Below, one piece after another: positions 1 to 11,424 of a stretch of 64,000 nt of DNA (its first letter is position 1; every line of letters begins with the position of its first letter). The stretch is from NCBI RefSeq assembly GCF_947179165.1, contig NC_077240.1, positions 47,800,501-47,864,500 on the forward strand, written 5' to 3'. The position numbers and the translations under genes were made by a program. Under the pieces are notes generated by a model. It had not been told where the DNA came from and did not search any database. It saw nothing but the letters and a program-made list of their open reading frames with translations. This DNA comes from Solanum dulcamara. Its lineage: Eukaryota > Streptophyta > Magnoliopsida > Solanales > Solanaceae.

Positions 1-725
1 AGTGCCTGCGATCGAGACGGGCATTTTTTGGCTGCACTAGATGTTGCTGCAACATCAAATTTTAGCAACTCCAAAATCTCCGATTGGTGCTCGGAATTCA
101 TTCAGAACCTCAAGCGCATAAATTGAATCTTCTACCCTACTAAATTTGATGTTATAGACTCAATGACATAGTCAAAATTTCCATTTAAGGTCATGTCAAT
201 AAAAAATGGGTCCCACACTTAAGTGTCATTTTTGGTCAATTTCACAAGGGGCCTTAAGATTGGATCAAAAGCCTCGGAAAGCACACGAAAGGTCATTCTT
301 GAACAAACTTGACATTCCAAAACTAATTGTGCTTACAAAATTTTCATTCGAGCATGTCTTCTAAAAAAGTTTGACCAAGGTCAAACTTAGGCCAAAGCTG
401 AAAGGTTAAAATGCCCCACGGTTCAAAGTCTTACTGAAATCCTGGAGACTCAAATCAACCATGTCATTAACTTAAAATGACCATCCTAGAGTTGGTAGAA
501 CCATCAAAATTTTATTCTGAGGTTGCTTACTTGACGTTTTGACTGAAGTCAACTATTCAAGTTTCGAAAGCTCTAAAATAGAAAAATAAGCATAAAACCC
601 AAACGAGCGACCAGGTGACTAAACAGTTAGTGCCAGCAAGTCATAAATAACTTGGGACCGATATAGGTATGCTCTAAATAAAAAAAAGAAAGCATTTAAC
701 CAAAATAATCTAGAGGGTCAATACA
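1..725 (-). repeat. Partial 3' LTR of an antisense Ty3/gypsy element
   Basis: Read on the minus strand, the sequence just after the integrase end (790-1383) runs through a weak purine tract and then a start of the type TGTATTGACCCTC near 725. This resembles gypsy LTR starts of the form TGTAATGACCC. The rest, to the window edge, has no open frame and looks like U3. The outer end lies outside the window, so length and target duplication cannot be read. The exact start is uncertain by a few bases. Confidence 0.5.
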
Positions 726-789
726 ACATCCACTACTACTTAAAAGGACTTTCATCCAAGAAAGTAAGAGAGAAAAATTACTTGAAAGC

Positions 790-1383
790 TCAAATAGGTC
801 AAAGAACTACTTTTGTATCTCCTACTCGGTCTCCTAAGTAGCCTCCTCGACTGGATGATGTCTCCAATAGACCTTAACCACAGGAATGGCTCTAGACTGC
901 AACTGCCTCACATGGAAACTAGCTCCTCAACAAAGGTCAGACGATCATCACTCTCAAATGAGTTATACTAGAGCACATGAGACTCATCTGGAACATACAG
1001 ATGCAGTATCGAAATATGGAAAATCGAGTGGATAGCTGAAATTGCTGGAGGTAGGGAAAGTGCAAACCTTAAAATTTCAAAAAGGCCCTATATACCTAGG
1101 GCTAAGCTTGCCCCGCCTTTCAAATCTCATCATTCCCTTTATCGGCTATACTCAGAGGAATACTTTGTCACCATGTGCAAACCTCAATGACTAACACCTA
1201 CGATCAGTATAAATCAGGTGACTACTTTGAGATGTCCTGAGCCTTTCCTAAATCACCAACATTATCTAATGCCTCCTAAAGAAAGTATCTACCAAGCATC
1301 CTTGGCTCCGTAGACTTAAACCAACCAATCGAAGAGACACAACGCCTACCATATAAGGCCTGAAACGGGGCCACCTGAATACT
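790..1383 (-). pseudogene. Ty3/gypsy integrase C-terminal part, broken
   Basis: Conceptual minus-strand translation gives, in order, YNN..SSIQVAPFQALYGRRC (catalytic-core end), a KVFL..PIKGMMRFERRGKL stretch, LSPRYIGPF (the GPY/F motif) and a chromodomain-like end with HHPVEEAT. Several stop codons and frame changes are present, so it is dead. It continues the integrase piece at 5081-5635; the two are separated by the solo LTR at 1389-5075. The family is clear; the lineage within gypsy was not determined. Confidence 0.75.
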
Positions 1384-4017
1384 AGAGTTGTTATACCCCA
1401 TACCTTTATGCTTTGGAACATATTCTTAAGCTTATTGAAAGTTGTCCCATAACCCAGATTATCTATAACATGACTAAATAACTCTAAGGAAGGGAGGACG
1501 TGATGCCCCGTAAGAGTGAAGGTTAGAAATAGGTCTATAAGGATTTGAAACGAGTTGGAGGTCAAAATAACAAGTCGTAGGACTCGACTTACCTATGTAA
1601 GCTACCAACTTGGATGACCTACATAACTAAGCCACTGGGGTACATGTTGAGCTTACGTAGCAAGGATTACATAAGCTCCTAAAGTAAGACGAGATTACAA
1701 ACCCACAGGAGAGGCAGAAGGAGGCGTATCACCTACTCGAAAGTAAGCAGGTGATGCACCTACTTTGACTAAGTAGGTGATGTACCTACTTGGACCAAGT
1801 AGGTGACACACCTACTTGAGGTGGGTCCCACATCACCACATGGCAGCATGTGATTGGTTACATGAGGTGACATGACTGCCTAAGGTTGTGACATATGTCA
1901 CCCTTAGAGGATGACACGTGTCACCTTCCAAAAGGGGATACATATGTTAAGTGATGACTAATTCATCACATTTTCAGCATCTTTCACTTGGAAAAATTGA
2001 AGGAAAACTTGAGAGAACAAGAGAGAGACCTACGGGTTTGCCAAGAAAAATAAAGGTAAGTTCCTCGATTTCTTTCCGTGAATTAATTATTTAAGGTATC
2101 CTACGGTGATATGACGGTGTTTAACAATATAAAATGTATCGTTAGGGAAAAGAGGAGGTTTTTGTTCTTGTTAATAGACCCGTTTTTAAATGATACCGCT
2201 GTTAGTAAAATGAGTAGAACTTCTTGTGTAAGGCTTCATTTCACGTGATTCAAGATGTTTTGGAAAGCTATTTAGTAAGGCTATAATGTTAATTTAGCCT
2301 CTAAAACCCAGTTTTGCTTTTATCTGCTCAAAAAAGGGTGGTGAACCATGGGGGAGCTGCTGCCCAGATTTCATTTTAGAAATTCTACAAGGACTGCTGT
2401 TGGTATTTTGGGCATATCGTTTTGTACAAAATTGTTATAGGGGTAATTAGAAATTGTATGGGACCCTAAGACACATAGATATAACTTTCATTGAGGACAC
2501 AAATCCTTTTTACCTCAATTACCCTTTTGAAACTAACCAACAATACAAGACAGTAGGCTGTCCAGAATTCACGTTTTGATAATTTTAGCGAGTTTGGCGA
2601 GTTTGGCGAGTTTGACGAGTTTAGGTTAAAGTAAGGGTTTTCCTTCCAATTTGAAGTTTATGGTATGGTTATAAAGTGTATTATATGTTGTGTAAGTGAC
2701 TGGAAATAGGTAAATTCCATAAATATATTTGACGTTCGAAACAAACAAAATTGGAGTTGCTATAGTTAAATTGTAGTCGAAGCAAGGTGTTGTGCTTGTG
2801 GTGTGTGGATGCAGGAGTGTGGTGATGTGTTTCAGGGACTAAAAGTGTTCTAAAATAGGTGGGGAAGTTGCTGGTTGAATCCACATGACCCTCCGCTTCA
2901 TACGGTTAAAGGTATTCCGAACTAGAAACTAAAAACCCTATTTTGTTATCGTAGCTTTGAGTGAGTCGCTTGGAGTTTGTATTATGTAATGTTGAAGTGA
3001 ATTTCTTGTATATATGCTGCAGGTTGTTGTTGTTGGTTGGATGTATTGCTTAGGGATGTAATTAGAAATTCGGATAGGGCATGTTATAGGGGAGGTGCTG
3101 CCCGATTTCCGTTAACGCCTTAACTAGCTAAGGAACTAGTCGAGAAGGCGAGCGAGGAAATGAATGTTATGAATACTCGTAGGTAATATAAGATGCTGGA
3201 AAAATCTAAGGTGTTTGATATTCGTATTGATTCCATGTTAAATAGATTTGGAGGACGACGATGAGAATGTGATTAAAACAAGTCCGTAAAAGGTATGTAA
3301 AGCTATTCCTTCTTTGGGCATGTTTTGGTAAAAATATGTAAAGCCTATCTGTTCTTTCTTTTGGGCATGTCCTAGATCTATGTGACAAGTGATATGTGTA
3401 TGAAGCTTGGGGTAACTCTATTCATGAGCTCTGAGCATGATTCATGATTCATAATTTGTGTTCACTGTTGAATGTTAAGACTCTTAAAGTAGTTAAGCTT
3501 CCATTCCTCAAGTCTTCTATATGCTGAGAAGTAGTGTATATAAAGTTATTCTTCCTATCTTTTGGCATGACTTAGATGTAAGTATTATGTATATGAAGTT
3601 TGAAGTTATTCCACTCTTAAAACTCTGAGGGTGAGTTAAGACTCTTGTTCACTTCCTACTGATTAGAACTCCTGTAACAAGTTGAGTCATTACTTTTCAA
3701 GTCTTCCATGTGATAGGAAGTGGTGCATGTAAAGCTTGTCTTTTACTGCTTCTAGAAAGACTAGACTAAAGGTGCTATAGGATATGGATTTGGATATAGC
3801 CCCATTTATAGATTCTGGATGTAACTCATGACTTGTACCCACATTTGAATGATAAAGGCCTTGAAGTAGTTGAACTACGACCCTTGAGCCTCCTATAGGT
3901 TGAATAGGGTTGGGATGTGTAAGCTCCTATACCTAGGGGCTCTTGAACATGCTTTATGATGATATCTAAGGGAAGTTTGATATGTTAAAGAGTTTTGCGT
4001 GCACGTATATGCATTAT

Positions 4018-4290
4018 GATATATATGGATCGGGCCGAACATACCTCAGCATATTTTGCTATGTAAGGATCAGGTCGTACGTTCCATGACAGGTTATGTA
4101 TTATACGGATTAGGCCATCGTACCTCGGTATTATTATGTATTATATAGATCGGGCTGTCGTACCTCGGCATCATCATGTAATATATAGATCGGGCCGTCG
4201 TACCTCGGCATTATCATGTGACATATAGATTAGGTCGTCGTTCCTTGGCATGTGCTTGTTGTATATATGGATCAGGCTATACGTCCCACA
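4018..4290 (+). repeat. Imperfect 40-bp tandem repeats in the LTR
   Basis: About six to seven degenerate copies of a 40-bp unit built around GATCGGGCCGTCGTACCTCG followed by GCATNATCATGT. The two copies at about 4147-4226 are the most alike. Similar degraded units occur in antisense at about 6240-6700 in the related LTR, so the array belongs to the LTR family. Confidence 0.7.
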
Positions 4291-4511
4291 GTGCTAATAA
4301 TATGCATACGCCTATCATGATAGATAATGTGTTTGTAACACCGAGTCCCCGAGCGGGCCGGATACGGTATGTGATAATGGTATACATGACTTCATTTTAT
4401 GAGATACAGGTACAGTACCCTATTAAATGCTATACTTGGTTTCCTGCATCCCTGTTTTAGTTGTTATCTCAGTTATGTATGCTTATATACTCAGTACATG
4501 TATCGTACTGA

Positions 4512-4530
4512 CCCCCCTTTCTTTGGGGGG
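4512..4530 (+). other. C6-loop-G6 hairpin within the LTR
   Basis: Six C (4512-4517), a loop TTTCTTT and six G (4525-4530) form a compact perfect hairpin shortly before CTGCGTTTCATGCCCG. The antisense LTR at about 6085-6120 carries the same segment with an expanded C run. Its role is unknown; an R-region or 3'-end structure is a guess. Confidence 0.6.
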
Positions 4531-5080
4531 CTGCGTTTCATGCCCGTAGGTACAGATGTTCATTTCGGAGATCCGCCAGCTTAGGATTTCCGCTCAGCTA
4601 TGTTGGAAGTACTCCACTATTTTGGAGCCTAGCATTTGGGTACTGGTCATGCGATGTATATATTTGTTTATGCAGGGGTACGATGGGGGCCCTGTCCCGC
4701 CATATGTTGTCGTTCTTATTCTTAGAGGTCTGTAGACATATGTGTGTGGGTTATTTAGGAGTTTATTCCGGTTATGCCTATGCGATATGTTGTAAAAGCT
4801 ATTATGTGGTGGCAGCCTTGTCGGCTGGCTTTCCCTTTCATGACATGATGCAAATGAAAGAGGCTACACGTGTATGAATATTTTATCACCCACTAGGTTC
4901 ATGTGTTTGGTTCCTATATCCAAGAGGCTATGTGAACATGAAAAAGTTTTAACCCATTGACGTTTTTGTGAGCAGTATCACGTTATACATAGTGTAATTT
5001 GACTATAGTCGACAGATAGATACACGGGGGTCCAGGTCGGACCCTAGTCGCGGCCCATGGGGTTGGGTCATGACAAGAGT

Positions 5081-5635
5081 GGTAGTTGTTATTTTATACA
5101 AACTATGCTAGAGGAAAAAGGTGATCCCAATGACCGCTAAAGTCCAAGACATAGGCCCACAACATATCCTCAAGAACCTGAATAGTGCGCTCTGACTGGT
5201 CATCAGTCTATGGGTGGAAAGTTATGCTAAGGTCGACACGGGTGCCTAACTCCTCTTGAAAGGTCTTCCAAAAGCCAGAAGTGAACTATGATCTCTAATC
5301 TGAGATGATAGATATAGGCACACCATGAAGACGAACCACCTCCAGAATGTAGATACGAGCCAACCTCTCAGTGTTGAGTGAAGACTAAATAAGAAGGAAG
5401 TGTATTGACTTGGTGAATCAATCAACGATGACCCAAATATTGCTAACACCCCTAGGACTCCAAGGAAAACCTACCATAAATTCCATGGTGATCTGATCTC
5501 ACTTCACTCTGTATTGGGCAATCTCTAAACGTCACCACCATGCCTCAAATACTCGGCCATCACCTCTAAAAACACAAATAACAAGAAACATAGTCTGCAG
5601 TGTCTCTCCCTATACTGCTCCACCAATAATGCTGC
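5081..5635 (-). pseudogene. Ty3/gypsy integrase zinc-binding and core part, broken
   Basis: The minus strand reads YWWSSIGRDTADYVS and a QQV-AEYLRHGGD stretch (end of the HHCC region), then an IT-MEFMVGFPW stretch (first catalytic acid replaced by Glu), SNIWVIVD, LHGVPISIISD, TFHP-TDDQSERTIQ and LEDML. Stops interrupt it several times. The frame stops at 5635 where an antisense LTR begins, and at 5081 where the solo LTR was inserted. Together with 790-1383 it formed one integrase. Confidence 0.8.
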
Positions 5636-6735
5636 TATTATGACCCAACTCTGTAGGCCGTGAATGGGGTCTGACCTATACCCCCGTATACATAAATCTC
5701 TACTATAAAAATTATACACGAGAATACAGAGGGTGATAGCAAATTCGTCTGCATATAGCCTCTTTCATTTGCACTATGTCATGCAAGGGCTGACAAGGAT
5801 GCCTTAACATAATAACATTTATAATATGTCATATAGGCAAAACTGAATAAAACTCGTAAACAACCCACCTACATATGTCTACATACCTCTAAGAATATTA
5901 ACAGTGATATATGGCGGGACAGGGCCTCCGCCGTACCCCTAAATAAACCAATATATACATTATGCGATAAGCACCAAAAGCTAGGCTCCGGAAGAGTGGA
6001 GCACTTCTGACATAGCTGAGTGGGAGTCCTAAGCTGGCGGATCTCCAAAGTAAGTATCTGTACCTGCGGGCATGAAACGCAGCCTCCCCCTTCCCCCCCC
6101 CCCCTAAAGAAAGGGAGGTCAGTATGATATATGTATTAAGTATGTAAAACATAACACATCATAGCTGACACTATAACTGAAACAAGGATGCAAGGGACAA
6201 GTGTAATAATTAACAAATTAATGTACCTGTACATTAGGACACGTAGTCATATACATCATCATACGTTGTGCCCGGCTCGCTAAGGAACTCAGTATCATAA
6301 CTATTTTATCATATTACCATATCACCATATCATCATCCCCTCTCACAATGTATATTATTTCATCAGGTCATCGTATACGACATCGTATCATTGTATACAA
6401 CATAATCTTATAGTATATGTCATCGTAGTACATCCGGTCCACTATGGGGCTCGGGGTCACAAGTGTATCCCTATATTCTCATATGCATACCTACGTAAGT
6501 ATCTGACCCTTTAGTGAGGGACTCAGTGAAAGAGTAGTGTACATAATTACCATACCTGGCCTTTTTATGGGACTCGATGCCATTATCACATAGTAAAATA
6601 TACCGAGGAATATTTAGTCTGATCCATAAATTAAACCAATGCCAAGGAACATACGGCTCGATCTACATTTTCATCATATATATATATATATATATCCAGC
6701 CTGGGACTCGGTGAATAACTTTATCATATATGGCA
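5636..6735 (-). repeat. Antisense LTR fragment, same family as 1389-5075
   Basis: Its reverse complement aligns with the last ~1.1 kb of the solo LTR: the stretch with GCTGCGTTTCATGCCCG, GATCCGCCAGCTTAGGA, CCTGTCCCGCCATAT, and an end GGGTCATAATA matching GGGTCATGACA. The left edge abuts an integrase codon exactly, which suggests insertion into that frame. The right side is lost where MULE sequence begins near 6735. No right-hand target duplication was found. Confidence 0.7.
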
Positions 6736-7864
6736 TCATCATATTCTTCAACTTATGGTAGTGCCATATCTCAAAGAGTGGGAATGGATCTTTTTGATGA
6801 CGTACTTCAGTCCCTGTATTGACAGGACAAATGAATAAATACAACTTGAACTTGATACGTTGTATATTTGACTTCATGAAAACATAACGTAATATGATAC
6901 ATTAGAATAGATGATACAAAGTGACTTTATGAATCAGGTGCATGACTAATCAGTATACATATAGAGCTTAGGTATATTGATATGAGACACTTTGTTTTAC
7001 CCTTATGTATCAAAAACAATAGAAAAGGCAGAAATTAATGTATCATAAACAACGTAAAATCAGAAAAACCTTATGTATCATGATTAGTACATGATGTATC
7101 ATGAAAATTATAAAAAGAGGTAGACCTTATGTATCAAAAAAAATAATAACAAAAATCATATCAGAACCTTAAGTATCAGCATACGAACTTTAAGAAAGGT
7201 ACATTGAAATGTATTAGAAAAATCGAGATTTAAAAATAAAAATAGCAAAATACAGATTAGATGAACTTATACCTTTGGGAGATTAGGGCGTGTTGTAACT
7301 CCTTCAATCTTTTTCTCTGCTTCTGTGGGTGCTTGTTGAACTGAAGATTTTGACTTCAATTTCGCACGTAATTTATCCATAAGTACGGGATCGTTACAAT
7401 GTTTAGATCTAACATCATGGTAACCTTCCCCAGATGAATCAGAACTCAGTGAAACAAGAATTCATTGGTTTTGATTCAACTGTGTGAGACGAACACTAAA
7501 AATAGAGCGGAATCCATATGTATCAATGAACAAAAGGAGTAAAAACAAAAAAAAATTATAGTAAAAATCAATAAAAAATCGAAGGAGGTGAAATTGAAGT
7601 GAGATGACAGAGAATGAAGAACTTGAATTACCTTAATTAGAAGCTTGAAATTGAGTAAAATTTAGATTAAAAATTCAAAAAAAAAACCACAGTAGTTGTG
7701 GCTTAAAAATAGGCGTGAATTTAGGATAGTTGGAAGAACTGAAATAGGATGTAACTGTGAGTTGGAGAGAGAGTTAAAAAAACATAAATTTTTTATTTTT
7801 CTATAAATGGTAGAGAATAATAGTAAATATAGTAATATAAGGTGTGTAGATAGGTAATTGTTTC
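6735..7864 (-). mobile_element. Fragment A of an Ulp1-type (Kaonashi-like) MULE
   Basis: The minus strand carries a first exon at 7380-7273 (MDKLRAKLKSKS..., 36 codons, donor GTATAAG) and part of a second exon around 6830-6740 (VNTGTEVRHQKDPFPLFE). Both align with the exons of the larger MULE at 16696-16586 and ~16120-16040, including the noncoding sequence between and upstream. The right side ends in a terminal-repeat-like segment, with GGTAATTGTTTC at about 7853-7864. The left part is lost next to the antisense LTR. It is a remnant without coding capacity. Confidence 0.65.
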
Positions 7865-7967
7865 TTAATTTTAATACATCTATAATATTTAGAAGTAAAT
7901 ATAGTAATATAAGGTGTGTAGATAGGTAATTGTTTCTTAATTTTAATACATCTATAATATTTAGAAG
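7824..7967. repeat. Perfect 2 x 72-bp tandem duplication at a MULE end
   Basis: The units 7824-7895 and 7896-7967 appear identical base for base. Each holds the MULE terminal segment (TAAATATAGTAATATAAGG ... GGTAATTGTTTC) plus about 30 bases of sequence outside the terminus. The duplication therefore arose after the MULE inserted. Confidence 0.9.
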
Positions 7968-8314
7968 ATGAAGGAGTCTATCTAATTAGACTCAATTAAT
8001 TAAGTAATGTCCAATTAAAAATGACACTTGTATTATTAATTACTTTTAAAAAAAATTATAACCTTCGATTGCCTTCAAAAGAGTTCACTCTCTCTATGTC
8101 ACATCAACATTTATGGTGTATTTATTCCATTTTAAAATAATTTAGAAGGATAATAGAATTCTAGATAAGTTTAAGCGTGTCACTGAAATTTCAGGTCTAG
8201 TTCGGGGTGGTATTTGTGCTTTATCCCTATCTAATAAAATACATAATATTACTATATATTGCTATAAATGGTAGTTATTCCAAAGTATGATTAAAATTAG
8301 TAATTATTTTTATT
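7968..8314. other. AT-rich spacer, no gene seen
   Basis: Short AT-rich stretch between MULE fragment A and the inverted terminal segment at 8315. No open frame, tRNA or recognisable repeat was seen. Confidence 0.6.
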
Positions 8315-8480
8315 GTAAAATTATCTAAATACACAAATTATTTTTACCATATTCTCTAAAATGTCCTACCATATCAAAAAATTACAAAAATCCCTACTCT
8401 CTTCTAATCTCAGATACATCACTTTACGCGATATATCGATCAGATACATCACTTTACGTGATGTATCGAAATATCGGATA
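8315..8480. repeat. Left terminal inverted repeat of MULE copy B
   Basis: Aligns, at roughly two-thirds identity by eye, with the reverse complement of 17020-17145. Shared blocks are AAAATTA, a TACACA block, TTACCATATT, CAAAAAT, and GATACATCACTTTA at the inner end. The inner part holds three copies of GATACATCACTTTACG at 8412-8490. Confidence 0.55.
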
Positions 8481-9678
8481 CATCACTTTACGTGATGCAT
8501 CACGTACATAATATATCCGAATTCCATCAAATTTTAAAAAAAATTATAATTTGAAAATAAGTAGAAATAGAATGTAATTGGCTCTTATCACTATGAAATT
8601 TGTGTAGTCCCTACGTTATTTATTAAAAAAGACTCACCCAATTAATTCAATACATATAGGGGCATACCTTTTCAAATAAGAAATAAGGCCCATTATTAAT
8701 GTTTGGATTTAGGCCACACAATTTGTTGAGCCACTGCTAATATGACTTGGAGCTTTTTATATTCATTTTACTTAATTTTTGAAAAAAATGACAACAAAAA
8801 GAACCAGGACACCTTGCTTGCACAAAAGCACTAAAGATGAGCTTTGGACTAGTGCACCAAATCAATTTATGTATTTCAGGGTGAACAATTAAATATGTAA
8901 TCCTTATTCAGATATATATGTGTATATACATAAGTTTTTCCGAAGTTAACCGGTACACGTGCACCACTACCCTTCCATGTGGGTTCACCTGTGTACATAG
9001 AGTAGTAAGCTTATACAAGAATAGTTGCTCAAAAGAGTCTCATAGCCTCAATTATGAGGGTGGTTACATATGAATCATGAATGGTTATAGCTTTAAAATA
9101 AACAAGTACACCAGTGGTAACTAGAGCAACTTATTGCTTAAGTCTTAAATGTGTCCGGACATTACTTACCTCATCAAACATGTCATATTACGCAGCTATA
9201 TGCCTCCTACCTGCAGTATTTAAAAACCTATGCCAATGAGAACTTCATGATGAATATTTTTGGGTACAGGTTGTCAAGTAATAAAGGTTACAGGTTCCAG
9301 TCAGTAAACAACTTAGGGCAAGAATCGAACTTTGTAAATGAATGTTAAGAGGTAACACACTGGAGCAAACAATGGTTAGCACTCCTCAAGTTTAACCTAT
9401 CATTAATTTATCGGCCTCTTACAGAAGCAAATCGGGCAGTCAAATTATCATAATCTGGTAGTTTGGGATGTACATGACATGCCTGGTTGTCCGGCTGAAA
9501 TGAATTGGCACGAGCAAATACGTGTGTTGCCTTTATGGAGCAGCCTGCTCATGTGGGAAGGAAATAGATCTTTTGGGTAAAAGAACCATATCTAATTCCT
9601 TTTTGTCCTGATATCTGTTGGTTTGATTATTTGAGAACTCACCAGTATCAGGAGTTGTTAGAGCATGTGTCTTTTTTT
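8481..9678. other. Unassigned DNA downstream of the IST1-like exon
   Basis: No coding region is supported. Since the IST1-like exon reads leftward and stops at 9679, the part next to it may be its 3' untranslated and downstream sequence, either host DNA or captured with the exon. The rest is AT-rich without recognised repeats. Confidence 0.35.
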
Positions 9679-10221
9679 TCAGGTTTTCAAATCACACTTT
9701 GATGGTCTTTTACTGTAATGCAGCAATAGTTTATCTATCATTCTTTCCTCTTCATCTTTTCTATGGCGTTCATCCTTAAACAAAATCTGCAAGCCCTTTC
9801 TTGAATGTTCCCTTCGCCGACTACTTGAACTTCTCTTGACTGCTCTGGCATCTTTAGACTTGTCCACTTCGTCATGATTTGTCATTGATTTATGGTTCTT
9901 TCTCCTAACAGATCTTGGTTTGGGCAAGATCACATACTTGTGAGAGAATTCTTTATCATGACCATGACTATTTATTGTAGTGGGTTTAATAGTTTGAGCC
10001 GCATGATCAGGAAGGTTTGATTCTTTATTGATCTTAATTGTTTCAACTCTATTGCATGGAGACAAACTTCTGAAATGGCCATCAAATTCAGAAGCAGACT
10101 GCTTAGAACCTTTGAGGGCTCTTTCTTTGCTATCGTTTGGCTTTACATAAGGAGGAGGGATGACTTTCTGTTTGGACTTAGTGTATGGTGGAGGGAGAGA
10201 AAAGTTGGGATAGGATACCAT
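9679..10221 (-). pseudogene. Exon resembling the C-terminus of a plant IST1-like protein
   Basis: A 180-residue open frame with non-random composition: proline-rich starts (PPPYTK, VIPPPYVKPNDS), a PKPRSVRRK block, a basic serine-rich stretch (KRSSSSRRREHSRKG) and the ending RKDEEERMIDKLLLHYSKRPS. From memory of the family, plant IST1-like (regulator of Vps4 in the multivesicular-body pathway) proteins end in tails of this kind, with PP-Y motifs and a DEEE..D.LL.HYSK box. The IST1 helical domain itself is not present. Upstream exons would lie to the right, where transposase sequence begins within about 10 bases. The frame extends a few codons upstream of Met 10221. Inference: an isolated last exon, broken off or captured. 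The assignment is tentative. Confidence 0.45.
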
Positions 10222-10227
10222 CTTTTT

Positions 10228-10401
10228 GAATTGGAAGAAGTCGTCTTGCCACCAAGATACAAAAGGATGCCAGAAAGACCAAAGAAAGGAAGAAAAAAGA
10301 ACTACAGTGAGAAGCTAAGTACGAGCACAAACTATTGTAGTCGTTGTGGCCATGAAGGCCACAACAGAAGGACATGTAATTTCATTCCCAAAGAGAAATG
10401 A
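10228..10401 (+). pseudogene. C-terminal zinc-knuckle tail of a MURA-like transposase
   Basis: The plus strand reads LPPRYKRMPERPKKGRKKN followed by CSRCGHEGHNRRTC and a TGA at 10399-10401. The PP-YKR.PGRPKK linker followed by a C-x2-C-x4-H-x4-C knuckle is the usual C-terminus of MuDR/MURA transposases of plants. The DDE core and SWIM region upstream are absent; antisense IST1-like sequence lies there instead. An upstream ATG at 10075 in the same frame starts inside that exon and is not a real start. Confidence 0.75.
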
Positions 10402-11424
10402 TATTTTGATTTCCTAGTACATTCAATTTGGATCAAGTACTTATGTATGTGGTATTTTTTTTATAATGAAGTAGTTCATTTTTAAATCAAATTCAGAAGA
10501 CAGAGATTTTTAACATTTTAGTTATATTTGATACATAGTTCTACTTGGTAGATACTCATGAACAGATGAAATATCTATGTATCAAGGAAAATAATTGAAT
10601 ATTAATAATTGATACATGCATGGTTGATAATTATTTTCATTGTAAGTTACTTGAAAGTGAAGTAGTAAAAGTTATTAAATATCAAAATAAATAGATTAAG
10701 TAAAATATTTAAGTTGACACATGTCACTGATACATTATTGTTGTGAATATGATATATCAGACAAAGTTATATAATCATTTAACAGATATATGAAAATAAT
10801 AAATTCAAAAGATTTATATGATACAAAGAGAATGTGTCAGATATAAATCTGATATTGATTTAGGCTTATTTGGTACAAATCACTACATGTGTTTTATTGA
10901 AAATGTATCAGATACATTAAAGATTGATACATTAAAAAATAATACATAAACTTTCATCTTATATTTGAGTTTGATACATTGATTATTAATACATGACCAT
11001 TCGATTGATATTTGTGATTGATACATTGAAGATTGATGCATAAGCTTTCAATTGTTACCTGTAAATGATATATCAGAATAATGTGTCTTCCACAAAAGAT
11101 GATACATAAGCATTGTTATATAATTGGTATATTGAAAGGTTAGGTATCATGAACAAAAATTGATATTAATTTAGACTTATTAGGTATAATGCACCACAGA
11201 TTCAAAGTGTTTATGATCTATATTTTTAGATTGATATAATGATGACTTGTACATAGAATTGATATATAAGAAATATATAACTAATACAAAGGATAATTAT
11301 GAACAAAAAAAATTTATATTCAACAGCATCTGCTAAATAGTTGCACAGCCAAAAATAAAATATTTATTGTTGGTGCCAAAACAAAAGTTTGCATTCTACT
11401 ACTACCTATTTCAAAAAAACTATT
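10402..11424. other. AT-rich gap between convergent MULE genes, rich in GATACA
   Basis: Very AT-rich, without coding signal. Many GATACAT / ATGTATC heptamers lie scattered through it, as in the introns of the neighbouring Ulp1 gene. It holds the 3' ends of the two convergent MULE genes. Confidence 0.6.

Larger units (their letters stand above)
1389..5075 (+). mobile_element. Solo LTR of a large-LTR gypsy family (3,687 bp)
   Basis: It starts TGTTATACCCC and ends GGTCATGACA, and is flanked by a perfect 5-bp duplication AGAGT at 1384-1388 and 5076-5080. It sits inside an antisense integrase frame that resumes on the other side, so both edges are well defined. No gag or pol frame lies within; small open frames here are chance. 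A second TG-start-like segment (TGATGCCCCG, preceded by a purine-rich stretch) occurs at 1501, so an LTR start there was considered, but the duplication supports 1389. It contains 40-bp tandem repeats (4018-4290) and a C6/G6 hairpin (4512-4530). Inference: a solo LTR left by LTR-LTR recombination. Confidence 0.75.

Noticed and set aside
1266..1565. 99-residue minus-strand open frame
   Set aside because: It spans the border of a solo LTR and an antisense integrase; the real coding signal is in another frame (LYGRRC). A chance frame.
4018..4290. CRISPR-like spaced repeats
   Set aside because: Directly adjoining degenerate 40-bp tandem repeats in a plant LTR; no unique spacers and no cas genes.
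4218..4877. Several 60-80-residue plus-strand open frames
   Set aside because: They lie in LTR tandem repeats and U5-like sequence, have no family resemblance, and appear altered in the antisense LTR copy.
10075..10401. Complete small zinc-knuckle gene of 108 residues
   Set aside because: Only the last ~55 residues match a transposase tail; the N-terminal part is the reverse strand of the IST1-like exon.
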